A stretch of 64,000 nucleotides of DNA from Bullera alba (lineage: Eukaryota > Basidiomycota > Tremellomycetes > Tremellales > Bulleraceae): the NCBI GenBank assembly GCA_001600095.1, contig BCIX01000002.1, positions 1,426,001 to 1,490,000 of the forward strand, read 5' to 3'. Positions 1 to 12,724 of the stretch are shown in pieces (the stretch's first letter is position 1; the number at the start of each line of letters is the position of its first letter). The position numbers and the translations under genes are program-made. The notes beneath the pieces were generated by a model. It made no database searches. It was not told where the DNA came from and saw only the letters and a program-made list of their open reading frames with translations.

Positions 1-296
1 GAAGGATACGGTCTAACACCCTGACCGTGAGATGAAGACTGACAGGCAGACGCCGCGCGGGATAACCTGTGACATCTCTGACGTGTCACATCTGACTCCC
101 ACCTTTTACTCCATCCGATCCCTGAAACCACATCGACTCGAGCGGAGGCTGAAGTGTTTTCGCGCAGTCAACTCGGTTTCTTTCATATAAGTTGGTGAGA
201 AAGCTTTCAGAACCGATATTCCCCGTCTCAAGCTACACAGTGCTCCATTTTCATCCACCACTAACTTACTCACTTTCTTCACATCCTCCTCGCGCA

Positions 297-776
297 ATGT
301 CGAGCATTTCTGATGATCAAAAAAATCTCGTCGTCGCTGAGGACGAAGGGCAAAGAGCCAGTACCGAAGTGAACCCAGATACAGAGGAAGGCTCTCAAGG
401 ACCTTCGGCAGCGATCCTCAGCATTAGCTTTGGGAATTTTTACCACTCTGTTCAAGCAATGGCGCGAGACCCGGCTCAGCCAGAGTGGTGGAGAAGCGAC
501 AAAGTATCGCAACACATCCAAGCAGGAGATACTTGTCTGGAGTCCGCCAGTACTGCCAACAATGAGGAGACGGTCTGGTCTATTGGCGAGTGGACAGGAG
601 TTGCGGGCTTCAGAGCGGACCAACACACCCCAACGTTCACTGCGAAGCAAAGCGGTCCTCTGACTTACTCTGCAGAGGATCAGAAGAAATACGAGGAATG
701 GAAAACGAGAGCTATCTTGTACAAGGAATTAGACTCGTCCCTGAAAGACCATGTCCCGGGTCAGAAGAGCGAGTAG
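297..776 (+). CDS. Hypothetical small protein, 159 aa
   Basis: Single-exon open frame from an ATG at 297 to a TAG at 774-776. The frame extends further upstream, but without an ATG that fits better. The protein is hydrophilic, with an acidic N-terminal third (runs of Asp/Glu/Gln), a Trp-containing middle (motifs EWWRSDK and VWSIGEW) and a charged C-terminus that ends QKSE. I see no signal peptide, membrane segment or recognised domain. It converges with the aldolase gene on the minus strand, with only 66 bp between the two stops, so the 3' UTRs probably overlap. No function can be given. The Trp-rich segment and the even codon use make it more likely a real gene than a chance frame. Confidence 0.55.
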   Translation: MSSISDDQKNLVVAEDEGQRASTEVNPDTEEGSQGPSAAILSISFGNFYHSVQAMARDPAQPEWWRSDKVSQHIQAGDTCLESASTANNEETVWSIGEWTGVAGFRADQHTPTFTAKQSGPLTYSAEDQKKYEEWKTRAILYKELDSSLKDHVPGQKSE

Positions 777-842
777 CAGACCCGACTCGGTGCTCAGCCG
801 TGATCTCATCGGATCAGATGCACTCAGAATCTGTCATGCCTT

Positions 843-2076
843 TCAAGCTTTTCCATTGGCATCCTTACTCTTGACTCTCTCTCTCCACTCCTGCTCCGCA
901 GCGAAACCCTCGTTCAGCACGTTTCTGGCAGCGGCGGCAAGAAGCCATCCTTCGTTGGCGAGGACGAATGTGTTGAAGCCGGCCTCGAGCTTGGAGACTA
1001 TCATATCCTTGCCCATGGCGAAAGCGAGGCAGCCGAGATTGTGCTTCTTGGCAGCAGTGACCACTTTGGTAATGGCACTGGGTTGTTGTTAGCGAGGACC
1101 GCGGCTCAGTACTCACGTTTGGTAAGACTCTTCTGGGCCGTCCAATCCAGGGGGAAGGCCGAGGTCGATCCGAAGGTCTCCACTTCCCACCATGAGACAG
1201 TCCACTATACAAGTGTTCAGTCCCAACGCAGGCTACCCTGGGAAGAGGAGAGGACTCACCGCCTGGAACAGCAGCCAGCGCGGCGACGTTGTCGCAGCCC
1301 AGCTTGGATTCCACTTGGACGATCACGGCAGCCTTGTTCCAGCTGTCAAAGATCGTCTCGCCTTCGGGAACTCCGTCTGTGAAGGAAGGCACAAAGCTTG
1401 GAGGGAACGATCGGCCTCCCTCGGGGAACTGAGCGGTCACGATCAGTACGATTCAGATATTTCATAACTGGTCACTCACATCAGCGGACCTGAATCTGCA
1501 GGCTTTGACGATAGCCTTGACCTGCTCCACAGTCTCGGTATGTGGGACAATGATACCAGAGGCACCAGCGTCCTGTTTATGGTCAGCTCTGGGAGGAATT
1601 CAAGTCGTGATCTGCTCACAAGAAGCCATGCGATGTTGTGGTGGTCAAAGTTCGGGACTCGAACGACAGCAGCGGTGTTGCCTTCGCCTGACATTTGGAT
1701 CAACCGAACGTAATCGCAAATCTCCTTGATGCCTAGGTCAGAGCTGTCAGATGGATTCACTCGGCTCGCTGAACTATCACTCACCCATGGGCGAGTGCTC
1801 CCAGTCGATGAAGACGGCATCGTAGCCTGCTGCGGCAGAGATTCTGAGGACCTCGTTGGAGGGGAAGCAGCAACCAATGACTCGAATCGGAGTCTCGTAA
1901 GCCTTCTTGAACCTTGCTCTAAGGTCGAACGGTTGACCAAGGTGGTGAGGCCTGTACTTGCGCATGGGCTCGGCCGATACGGAGCTGGGAGCTGGGATGC
2001 CTACCATGGCACCAAAGGCGTAGTTGCCCATGGGTGGAGGGCTACCATAGAGTTTTTGAAGAGTTGCGTCGTCCAT
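843..2076 (-). CDS. HpcH/HpaI family aldolase (2,4-dihydroxyhept-2-ene-1,7-dioate aldolase type), 329 aa
   Basis: Six exons, complement of 843-1077, 1117-1204, 1260-1428, 1480-1572, 1620-1732 and 1785-2076, with introns of 39-55 nt. The joined frame closes exactly. Family landmarks read in order: AVFIDWEHSPMG near residue 95, VVRVPNFDHHNIAWLLDAGA, the GIIVP(H)TET strand, an SFPP segment in place of the usual GRRSFPP, VIVQVESK (the metal-ligand Glu strand), and a GVDxLMVGSGDLRIDLG segment resembling the family's GPxDLSxxLG. Members are class II (divalent metal) aldolases that cleave or form 4-hydroxy-2-oxo acids. The fungal substrate is usually unknown, so the exact reaction is inferred only at family level. 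No targeting signal is seen, so it is probably cytosolic. Start chosen at MDDATLQKL, the only ATG upstream of the conserved N-terminal strand. Confidence 0.88.
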
Positions 2077-2763
2077 CTTGTCTTTGTGAGTGTGAATGCG
2101 CGATGAGATGAAGTGCGGTGTGAAGAAAGAGAGAGAGTTCTTTAGTCGCTGGCCTGTTATATAGACTGCAGCAATCTGTCTCTCGGCCTCGAATGCAGCC
2201 CTTTGGGCTCGGCCACCGCATTGTGAGCCCCATCAATGGATGCCTAGTGTGATGAATGGCCGAGCTGCCCGAGATAGATTGACAGGGCGTCCGCCGAAGG
2301 TCGCGGACTCGGACTCGGACTTCGGATCGACCTACGTATTGAAGTGACCCTTGCTTCGCTGCTGGGCTGTCGAGTGCTGCGAGTCGCGAGACAAAGCACT
2401 GATATAAAGGTTGATGCTGAGCGTAGCTAAGGGCTCCCAGGGAGTTGGCAGGAGTTGGCCGCGCGCAGACGACCGAGGACCACAATGCACCAAGTCCTCT
2501 CGTGTTTCACTTGACCGAAACGCCGAAAATAGTCGATCCACTTCCGCCCGGTATCCCCGGTCCACCCGAAGCCGGTCACCTGCCTGCACAGCTACCGTGT
2601 CAATGCCTACGAGTCCTGATGCTAGCGATGCTCTTGCTCTGTTCTGTGAATGCAAGATGATATGCAAGATGTCGCCGTGATCGAGTCCTGTATATGCTTT
2701 ACAAAGCGTGAATCCATGTGTCCCCTCCGACCGAGATGGCGACGTGTGTTTAGGCGCTCAGCC
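2077..2763. other. Intergenic region upstream of the aldolase
   Basis: This stretch separates the 5' end of the aldolase gene from the 3' end of SQS1, both on the minus strand, so it should hold the aldolase promoter and the SQS1 3' UTR. Short open frames exist on both strands, but none has family features or an intron pattern. No RNA gene or repeat was recognised. Confidence 0.5.
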
Positions 2764-5700
2764 CTAGGCTCCAAGGCCCATTTTGGTTGTCTTGACGATA
2801 GCGACAATCCTAAAACAATGGTCAACGTCGACTCGGGCATGCTGAAACGCTACACTCACGGTTGTTCCAACCCGCCCTCGGATCTACCAATCCTGCCACC
2901 CTCACTCCAACCCATGCGACTCAGCAGCTTATGACCGATGTTCTCCATGCCAATTCTCTCGGCCCCGAAACCGACGGTCTCTCCTTCTCTAGCTTTGGCC
3001 GATGCGCCATTATCAATCGGTCCTTTCTTTCCTTTGGCACCGGTCTTGCCACCTTTGCCCTTGTAGAAAGCCTTGTAGAATGCTCCTCCAGATTGAGGCG
3101 CTGCGGAGATGATACGGGCGATTCTAGCTTCATCCACTCGTACACCGGTTCGAGACGTCTTGGTCAGGACACTGTAGCTGTATGAGCTATAGCCCGGACC
3201 CGTTGGAATCGAGACTCACGTGAACCGAGCTTGTCCCTTGCCTCTAGACTTGGAGGTCATACCGTAGCACTCTGCCAACATGTGGACCTTCATCCTGCCC
3301 TCCTTGCCCATGGGAGGAACCGAGTATGTCGATTTGCCATCGTCCTTCATAAATTTTCTAATTCCCTCATTCACGCCTTCCAGGCCTCGACCACCTGGTA
3401 GCAGCTCGTTGAGTATTTTGCGCATCTTCGCGTTGATGCTGTTGCTGCCCGGCCCTTCATCAACGTCTGATGGGACGTCGAACATGTCCGCAATCTCCAT
3501 AGCGGAGGCGGGAATTAGGTGAGCCAGTTTGGCCTGCTCCACCCGCGAAGAGCCTTTCTGCTTCTTCTTGCCTTTATCCTTTTTGCTGTGAGTGGCAGGA
3601 TGGGGATCGAGGATCGCGACGAGCCGCTCTAAATCTCGAAGTCGCCTCTTCTCCGCTTTCCGCAGTCGATCCTGTTCCCACTGGCTGTGAAGCTCGGCGG
3701 GGATGTACGGATCGAGGGCCTTCTTCTTGCCCTTCTTGTAGGGTTCTGGGAACGTCAGCTCATGTCGTTAAGGAGTACTACTCACCAGTAGGTACATCCC
3801 AATCGTCACCAAAGTTGCCCTGTTCCACGGCCCGGAACACCGATTTGCGCGCTTTGCGATTGCCCATGTCAACGTCTCCGTCCAGCGCCTCCTGCAGTCG
3901 AGGTGTAAGCAAATATCTCGATCAAAAGCAAGGCACTCACCTCCATGTTCTTGATGAACCACTCGGTCTCATCCCAAGAGTCCTTCCCGTTGAAGATCGC
4001 ATCAATGTCATCTTCATCTGAAGATGAATCTTGGGCGGGATTCGATATAGGCTGGAACCTGATCTCGCCAATGTCCGACGAATCGTCGTCCTCGTCGATA
4101 GAATCTCCCTCATCAGAGTCCTCATCCTCCGAGTCCGACTCTATGTCCGGATTGTCCTCCTCTCCGCTTTCAATCTCGAAGTTCTCGTCTTGATCGTTGC
4201 CATCAGTAGCCATAGCTCGAATGAGGTTGAAGCTCATCTTCTCCTCGCCGGGCTCTTCCTCATCTTCCTCTTCGCTATCGGTAGCTTCGTTCAACAGCGT
4301 TCCAGCCAGGTAGTCCCTCAAGATCTCAACGTCCTTCTCTGAATCCAGACCATCGTCTAGCTCCATCTCCACACTCAGGATGTGATCCGGAGGTCCATCA
4401 CTTCCCCACTCGACATCCGAACCGACATAGACATCGCCCCGCTTCTTGCCGTCTTTCTTGTTCTTCTTTGCTTTCACCTTGTTCCTCGTCCTTTTTTCCT
4501 TCTTCAATGCCTTCTTGTCTCGCCGACTGAGCTGAGTCGGTGGCACGAATGATCGACTGATAAACCCCTCCTCTACCGTGGCGTCATACGGCTTGGAAGG
4601 AGGCTGAGCTGTTGATCTCGATGGGCCAGCATGAGTCGTATCGACTGATATCGGCTTGGGTTGTCCAAATTTCCGTGGCTTCAAGATGATCTCTTCTTCT
4701 TCAGATTTCGAGCCGTCACTAAGCTGTGTGCCCAGAGGTCTGTCCGTGGTCAAGCTGTGGTACTGAACCTCCGTCGCTACCGTAACTGGACCTGTGTCGA
4801 CGAAGAACAGGGGCTCGGAGGCTGATGTAGCTCCTTCCACGGACTCTGCTGGTGCTGACGCTGGTCCTGGTTCTGTATCAATGAAGAAGGCCGGAATGTC
4901 CTCGGATGGAATTGGTGCCTCTGCGACGACTGCTGCGGGGGCCTCCACCTCTATATCGTCGACGATCATAGTCTCCTGGATAACCTCAGACGCGCCTTCG
5001 GATGTCTTCTCAACCTTGCTTTCCAGTAGTGGTGGCTGCTCCATGATGGGAGGGTCGACCACCCCGCTTGGGATCGCGACGTCTTCACCTGCAGATGGTG
5101 GGGCGGCGGTGGGCGGTAGATCTGCAATAGTCGTCTTCTCTGGAGGGTTGATTGGCGCGACACCTGTCCAAAAGTCGACTTCCTCGGGCAGTACCACGTC
5201 GTCTGGGTGTTCGCCAACGGCCAACACCTCGGGGTGTAGTTCGACCTCGACGCGGTCTTGGAGATGTATCATCTGAGGTGCCGATGGGTCGGACAAGGGT
5301 TGTCGTTCAACGTGTATATTTTGCTCTGTAAACACATTCAGCTGAGTTCTGCACAATGATGATCAACACACCTTTATCAACCTTGAGGATATCCACCTCG
5401 CCATCTTTGAACAGCTCGCCTGCTTTGACGAATATGGGAGCTGCTCCACCTCCCCAAAAGACCCCTTGTTTGCCCACAGTGTCTCCCGATCGATGATGAG
5501 ATTTGGGGCCACTTGTGTACTGTCCGTTTCTATCGCTCTGTTTGCCTTTGTCGTATTTGTCTAACTTGAACTTGTTCGGATTCCCGTTCTTGTTATAGCC
5601 CAATCCAAGGACCGGAGTGGCAGCACCGGTTGGAGTTGTCCGGGCGGCATCGTTCTGCTGGCCGAAAGCTCCTCTACCCCTTCCTCTGGGAGTGTATGAT

Positions 5701-6069
5701 CCTCTACCTCGAGGTGTCGAGTATGGCGAGGAGTTTTGGATATTCTGCGCTTTATCGGCAGGACCAAACGGTGCGACGGTGGAGCCTGAAGATCTGATCA
5801 GTCAAACGTGCGATGAACTGCACTTGATCCACCTCACCTTCCAGCTTCGAATATGTCCTAGTGTTCAGATTAGAGTAGTCAAAAGAGACATTGGAATAGT
5901 CCGAGCTGAGCTTGGATTGCCCAGACACACCTCCAAAGCTACCTCCGCGACCACCACCACGTCCACCACGACCACCTCCGCCTCGAGCACCTCCCCGCCC
6001 GCGACCTCTCCCGCGAGGCGTCGAGGGTCCAGCAGAGTTGAGAAACTCGTCAAAGGGGGTACGAGGCAT
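2764..6069 (-). CDS. SQS1: SQS1-like R3H and G-patch protein, 1006 aa
   Basis: Seven exons, complement of 2764-2809, 2860-3171, 3220-3745, 3786-3891, 3941-5325, 5372-5785 and 5838-6069; the total is in frame. The N-terminus (residues 1-65) is an RGG-type Gly/Arg-rich tract after MPRTPFDEFL. A second RGRG cluster and a very long acidic, Ser/Glu/Asp-rich linker with a Lys-rich patch (KKEKRTRNKVKAKK) follow. The C-terminus carries an R3H domain (about residues 800-905) and ends in a G-patch (about 962-1006; GHKLLSRMGW, then IVAIVKTTKMGLGA and stop). R3H plus terminal G-patch behind an RGG tail is the architecture of yeast Sqs1/Pfa1, a G-patch cofactor that activates the DEAH helicase Prp43 in ribosome assembly and spliceosome disassembly, mainly in the nucleus. 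An upstream in-frame codon exists, but the ATG at 6069 begins the typical N-terminus. The acidic linker makes it longer than yeast Sqs1. Confidence 0.88.
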
Positions 6070-7629
6070 GATATCGCGGATGTTCAAGGTTTGATTGATC
6101 TCCCACAACGATGATAATCAGCTGGATGGAGCATCGAGAGCGGTGAGATATAGCAATCGGATCGAGTGGGACGCAGGCGGATCCGAAGGTGGAGGTCACG
6201 AGTGGCAAACGAAGCACGAGCCTACTGTCATCAGATTCCTCGTGCCTAAGAAGAAACTCATAGGCTGGCGTCGGAGATCCATGACCATGAAGTGTTGGCT
6301 CGCGGATTCAGATGTTCCACTTCCTTGGTACTGCACGAACGTACCAATGCTTACCAATGGTGTATCTCCATCAGTACGTAGCTGCGGTCTTGTAAGTAGT
6401 ACTGAGAAGTGAGATGTGTCATTTGCCCGCCAAAATCTGCTCTATCTACGACGACTCCTCTGATCGAGGATTCTGTAAGGAAGCGCTCCTGACAGCTCCT
6501 AACGTGCTGAGACTGTATGTAATTCTTGTAATGTAATGGGTTGTATTGACTCCCGCAGTTTACCCCTATACAGTATGTAGACCATTACCACCTAGTACAG
6601 CCTAGTACTGCCGCCCCTCATAGTGTGGCGTCGCTGGCTGTATTAAGCTTAAACTTAGGCTTTCCATCACCCTGGCCTAACCCTAGTCTCAGCTTTCCAA
6701 CGCGCAGCCGGAGGCCTCTGGGGGCAGCTGGCAGTTGTTCTCGCTGTATTACACCGCTTGCACGCGGTTCACGAGGGTCTCTGTCAGCTCTTGCTTTGAC
6801 AGCTCGACATCTCAGTCTATCGCTTGACCAGGCTTGACCTCTTTCTCAGCAAGACGGATCAGGTTGACAGGTGCTCGAGGCGGTCACAGCGGTAGAACGA
6901 GCCCCCAAGTCCTGCCGTACGAGCGCGAGTGCGAGTTACCGAACGCGCCCATCCAGACCAGAGCCCCGAGGTCTGAAACGTTCAAAGCACCCTAGCGGAA
7001 TCCTCCTCCTTTGTGTGTGCTCCACTTCTACCTCGATCTACATCCACGCGCGCTCAACTTGCAATCACACGTCGACTCGTAATCTCATTGCGTATATACA
7101 CGCTCGCGCTCTCGCCAACTCCCAATCCTTGTTCACCAACAAAACAGCCGAGACATCATCAACCTATATTGAACAAAGTCACCACGCTCACCCGAACACC
7201 CGCAGCAAATCACCACGCTCACCTGACCTCCGCAACACTTGCTAGCGCTCGCCAGATACGCAGAGTGCCTGCAGCTCTGCCCTTGCTATGTAAGTCGCTT
7301 CTTCACCTCTTCGAGTCCCGGATTCCAGTCACAACCAGCCTTTGCGGAGGTCCCTAGTCGTTGTCGGGGACAAATACCAATTGGCACTGGTCAAATTGTA
7401 TACTTTAGAGGCGTGTGATCAACAACCACGCTTCTGGCCCCAAGTCACGCTCGATCTGCTTGGTCCATTGACAGACCTCGCGATCGATCGCGCCTAGGTG
7501 ATCTGGACGTCAAGAGAGGCTAAGCCTTCTTGCTTTCGCCCTTACTATCCCTGATTCAACGCAGATCGTTGATCGCTCATCTTCACACTCTTCCCCTTCC
7601 ACAACTCCTTCGCATCTCTTCTGCTTGCA
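6070..7629. promoter_or_regulatory. Divergent promoter region between SQS1 and NIK1
   Basis: About 1.56 kb between the divergent starts of SQS1 (6069, minus) and NIK1 (7630, plus). The right half is pyrimidine-rich on the plus strand, as is common in long basidiomycete leaders, and holds a probable 5' UTR intron (separate entry). Frames in this part have no ATG and no recognisable domain. No RNA gene or mobile element was recognised. Confidence 0.5.
7290..7564 (+). other. Probable 5' UTR intron of NIK1
   Basis: A strong donor, GTAAGT at 7290, and an acceptor, CAACGCAG, ending at 7564 bound a 275-nt candidate intron 65 nt before the NIK1 ATG. It is much longer than the coding introns here (about 40-55 nt), as is often true of leader introns. 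The donor overlaps an ATG-TAA minimal reading frame (7288-7293), so splicing would remove that upstream start and retention would keep it. Inferred from sequence signals only. Confidence 0.45.
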
Positions 7630-10600
7630 ATGGACGAGAACTTTGCTGATCATGCTCGTACAACTCGCTTCCTCTCCCTACCCACATCACAACCGCTCCT
7701 ACCCAGCAGCTCAGTCAGTCCTTTGACTCCTCCCATTACCCCCGACGTATCGAAATCTGTCCTCGCATTACCGACTTCGTCCTCGCTCGAAGACGAGTGT
7801 GATCCACTCGCGAGCATCATGGCTTCGACAACCATGAGCAGTATACCCAGCAATCTACCACAGCACGGCTTTTTGGCACCGGATGCGTCCCCATTCGAGG
7901 CCCATATCCTGGCCCTCCTCTCCTCGATTTCCCAGCCACCTTCGCCCTCATACCCGTTCCCCGACCCAGCAATCAGCGCTGGCGTCTCGAATTATGTTGG
8001 AGACAAGACTCAGGCTCAAGACCTGATCGAGCGCGCCATACTCGGTCTTGGACAGCGGACATGGAATGCGGAGCGAAGTGTCACCGGCGGATCCGGCTTC
8101 AAGGCTCCTCTAGATCCCACCTCCTCGGGTATGGATAGTAGACAGGTGACAGAGCTTCCCACGCCGGATTGGACACCTCCCATCTTCCCGTCATCAGTCC
8201 CCGTTCAACAAGGCCAGACAGTGTCCAGCATTGGATCTGCCGGTGCTTGCCCTACCTGCACACGACCTGTCGAGCTCGAACAACGACAACAGTTTACCAC
8301 GTCGGCAACCTTCCCCTCTTTCTCATCGCATCCTCTGTCGGCCTCTCTATCGACGCCTCCGGCTCAACTATCTGCCATCAGGCCACTTGGTGGCTCGAAC
8401 GCGCTCAACCCCAATCCACACTCGATCCTTACCACCTCCAACGGTGCTAGCGTTCTTACTGGCGGCCCCGGGGCTGCTGGCTGGAGCGTCCGTGGAGCAG
8501 TCGGCGAGAGCGGCATGACGGCGGAGAAGGAATTGGAATTGCTCAAAGCGCAGGTACAGGACATTGCACGGGTGTGTAAGGCTGTGGCCACTGGTGATTT
8601 GACGCAGAAAATTATTGTGCCCGTCGAAGGGCAGGCTATGACTGAACTCAAGGACATTATCAACTCCATGGTGGACCGACTCAAGACCTTTGCCGTAGAA
8701 GTCGAACGTGTCTCTCTGGAAGTCGGAACTCAGGGCAAACTCGGTGGCCAGGCTGTCGTCGAAGGCGTCGAGGGGACCTGGAGGGAATTAACTGCCGTCG
8801 TCAACAAACTCGCTGCCAACCTTACGTCCCAAGTACGAAGTATCGCCAAGGTCACCAAAGCCGTCGCTAAAGGTGATCTGAGCGAGACGATTGATGTCGA
8901 AGCCAGTGGAGAAATCGCAGAGCTCAAAACAACTGTCAACGGAATGGTCATGTCTCTAAGAACTTTGGCAGACGAAGTATCACGGGTATCACTGGAAGTC
9001 GGTTCGCAAGGAAAATTAGGTGGTCAAGCTTATGTACCGGATGTCGAAGGTGTCTGGAAGGATTTAACGGTCAATGTGAGTGGTATTGGTTGGTAGGAAA
9101 GTTTGTCCTCTGACCATACTGCAGGTCAACAGAATGTGCGAGTCATTAACAACACAAGTGCGGTCTATCGGTAGTGTCACTACAGCTGTCGCCAGGGTAT
9201 GTGGCCGACACATGCGGTTGGACATCGCTGACCCCTCGACAGGGTGATCTCAGTAAAATGATAGAGATAGAGGCAGAAGGGGAAATGGCAGTGTTGAAGA
9301 ATGTGAGTATCGGGTGCTTGCAACGAGCTTCTGCTAACAATACTCAGACTGTCAACTCCATGGTGCGGCAACTCACGGTGTTCGCCAATGAAGTCACGCG
9401 TGTGGCCCTGGAGGTCGGCACGCAGGGTATCCTGGGTGGTCAAGCCGTGGTGCCGGGTGTAGAAGGTGTCTGGGACGATCTGACGACGAATGTGAACGTA
9501 AGTGCGCGCCGTCTTGGTTGTGGAGTAAGCTCACGATCTTGTTAGAAAATGGCTAGAAACCTTACAGAGCAAGTGCGAGAGATCGCGGAAGTCGTAAGTG
9601 CTCATGACAATCTCTCTGGCGCTCGTGTTCTTGCTGATCCTCCACAGACCAAATCAGTCGCTCGAGGCGATCTCACAAAGACTGTCAACGCCGATGTTCA
9701 AGGAGAGATTCTCGACCTGAAGATCACTGTCAATGACATGGTTGCCCAATTGACTGTGTTTGCTGCCGAAGTCACCCGAGTGTCGCTAGAGGTCGGAACA
9801 GAGGGCAAATTAGGAGGTCAAGCCTTGGTGCCGAATGTCGAGGGAACGTGGATGGTCTTGACGGACAACGTCAACTTGATGGTATGTCCCACAGGCCTAG
9901 ACCCGGGGGTTGGCTGACTCAAGGATAGGCTCTCAATCTCACGACCCAAGTGCGAAGTCTGGCTGAGGTGTAAGTGGCTTTGCATGGCGAATTGAAGGCG
10001 CTGATCTTCAATAGTACCACCGCTGTCGCTGCTGGAGATCTGAGCCGGAAGATCAACGTCGAAGCGTTCGGAGAAATCCTCGAGCTGAAGGTAGGTCGAT
10101 AACACCGCGAGTCGGACCAATCGCTTACATACCCAGAACACTGTAAACAACATGGTGGAATCTCTGCGCAGTTTCTCGTCCGAAGTCACGCGTGTGGCCA
10201 GAGAAGTAGGAACAGACGGTCGTCTGGGTGGTCAAGCCCGAGTGCCAGGAGTCGCTGGAACCTGGAAGGTGAGTTTGAGATGTTATGTTTGAGAAACGCG
10301 ACTGAGCCTACGTCAGGACTTGACGGATTGTGTGAACATCATGGCTGCCAATCTGACGGAGCAAGTGCGAACTATTGCACACGCTACAGTGAGTGACAGC
10401 AGGAGAAACGAAGGAGCAACGGCTGATTGATGATAGACCGCTGTCGCCCGGGGAGACCTGACGCAAAAGGTTGTCGGGGTCAAGGTGTCTGGAGAGATCC
10501 TCGATCTGGTCAACACGATCAACAATATGATTGACCAGCTGGCCATTTTCGCTGCAGAAGTGACTCGAGTTGCCAGAGAAGTGGGAACAGAGGGTAAATT

Positions 10601-12724
10601 GGGAGTGCAGGCCGAGGTGGAGAACATTGAAGGAACATGGCAAGAAATCACGTCAGTATCACGCTTCTCAAAGACGATCCTTACTGACACACTGCTCTCA
10701 GTTTCAATGTCAACACAATGGCTACCAACTTAACATCCCAAGTGCGAGCCTTTGCCCAGATCTCGGCCGCTGCCACAGATGGTGACTTTACTCGATTCAT
10801 CACAGTCGAGGCGTCTGGAGAGATGGACAGTCTTAAGACCAAGATCAACCAAATGGTGTACAACCTTCGAGAAAGTATCGAGAAGAACACGAGCGCCAGA
10901 CAGCAAGCCGAGTCGGCCAACAGATCGAAGTCCAAGTTCCTGGCAAACATGTCGCACGAGATCAGGTCAGTCTGTTTTGGGCAATGTTGCGACCCCGCTA
11001 ACCAAAAGCAGGACACCAATGAACGGTATCATCGGAATGACCGTTCTCACTCTGGAGTCAGAGTTGACTCGACAGCAACGAGAAAACTTGATGATCGTCT
11101 CGAGTTTGGCAAGTTCGCTGTTGACCATCATCGACGATATCCTCGATATCTCCAAGAGTAAGTCAAGATCTTGAATCATCTAAGACCATGCTGACAATCG
11201 CTTCAGTCGAGGCAGGTCGCATGACGATGGAGCAAATCCCCTTCTCGCTCCGTCTAGCGGTCTTCTCCGTTCTGAAGACGCTTTGCGTCAAAGCATCGCA
11301 GAACAAACTCGATTTGATATTCGACATCGATCCAACAATCCCCGATCAGCTCATTGGCGATCCACTACGATTGCGACAAGTCATCACGAACCTGATCGGA
11401 AACGCTGTCAAATTCACCACCAAAGGAGCTGTGGCACTATCTTGCAAGACAAAGACATATGTCAATGGGTCGGTCGAGCTCGAGTTCTGCGTCGCCGATA
11501 CCGGTATCGGAATCAAGCAGGACAAACTCGACGTTATCTTTGACACTTTCGCCCAAGCCGACGGGTCTACGACGCGAAAGTATGGTGGAACCGGTCTTGG
11601 ATTGACCATCTCGAAACGGCTGGTCAATCTCATGTCTGGTAACCTATGGGTGGAGTCTGAATACGGTCAAGGATCCCGGTTCTACTTCACGACTCTAGCC
11701 GAGATGACCTCCTTCGGTCGAGACCAGATCATCGAACGCCTCGCACCATGGGCTGGTCGATACATCCTCTTCATCGACACTCTCGGGGACGAAGCTGGTA
11801 TTGCCGACATGCTCATCGAGCTCAACTTGAAGCCGATTGTCATCCATTCGGTTCAGGAGGTCTGGACGCTGGAGCAGCGGAATGGCGTCGAGAACTTTGA
11901 CACAATGATTGTCGACTCGCTCAGCGCGGCGGAGAAGTTGCGTACGGTCGAGCATCTAAGGTACATTCCGATCGTACTGCTCGCACCATCCAACCGACCC
12001 ATTGGACCCGACAACCCGTCGTTCATCGATCTCAACGAGAGCCGACGGAAGCTGCTAGCGCTGCCTTCCACCGCCGATCAGCTCTTGTCGCCTATACCCG
12101 TCAAGGACTGCTTGGAAATGGGTATCAACACGTACTACACCACGCCGCTCAGTCTTCAAGAACTGTCGAACGCGATTGTGCCAGCATTGGAGAGTCACCA
12201 GATGCAGCCCGGAGACAGCGTGAAGGACACTGTCTTGAGTATCTTGCTTGCCGAGGACAATTTGGTCAATCAGAAACTCGCAGTCAAACTCCTCGAAGTC
12301 GCCGGCCACAAGATCGAGGTTGCCGACAACGGAGAGATCGCTCTTGAGAAGTACAAGAGGCGACAGTTGGCTGGAACGCCCTTCGACGTCATCCTCGTGA
12401 GTGTCTCGGCCAGTTGTCCTGTTCCTCAGCTGACATTCATCCTAGATGGACGTCTCCATGCCGGTCATGGGAGGTATGGAAGCCACTGGTCTGATCCGAG
12501 AATTCGAGGCCTCGGAAGGTCCTCCTCGAACACCCATCATTGCGCTCACTGCGCACGCAATGATTGGCGACAAGGAGAGATGTCTCGCTGCCGGAATGGA
12601 CGAATACGTCACCAAGCCATTGAGAAGAGGCGATCTCTTGGCTAGTATCGCCAAGGTGCTCACGGCGAAGAACGGTGGAGCAACGATAACCACATTGGAC
12701 ATGCCACCTCTCTTCTCGCGGTAG
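7630..12724 (+). CDS. NIK1: Group III hybrid histidine kinase with HAMP repeats (Nik1/Os-1 type), 1474 aa
   Basis: Fifteen exons: 7630-9075, 9125-9196, 9243-9302, 9348-9497, 9546-9593, 9648-9881, 9929-9969, 10015-10090, 10137-10268, 10317-10388, 10437-10651, 10702-10965, 11012-11157, 11207-12396 and 12446-12724; the total closes in frame. After a Ser/Pro-rich N-terminus of roughly 300 residues come seven HAMP units recognisable by GD(L/F)-x-VEASGEI and EVGTxGKLGGQA motifs, then HisKA with the phosphoacceptor His at about residue 934 (MSHEIRTPMNG), an HATPase domain ([25 protein letters not shown]), and a C-terminal receiver with LLAEDN, phosphoacceptor Asp near 1384 ([10 protein letters not shown]) and Lys near 1439 (TKP). 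There are no membrane segments, so it is cytosolic. The family senses osmotic stress and is the target through which phenylpyrrole and dicarboximide fungicides act on the Hog1 pathway, via Ypd1 and Ssk1. Confidence 0.95.

Noticed and set aside
4794..5276. 160-codon plus-strand frame opposite SQS1
   Set aside because: It is the complement of the Ser/Glu/Val-rich linker of SQS1; its Ser/Thr/Gly bias comes from that strand's codon pattern.
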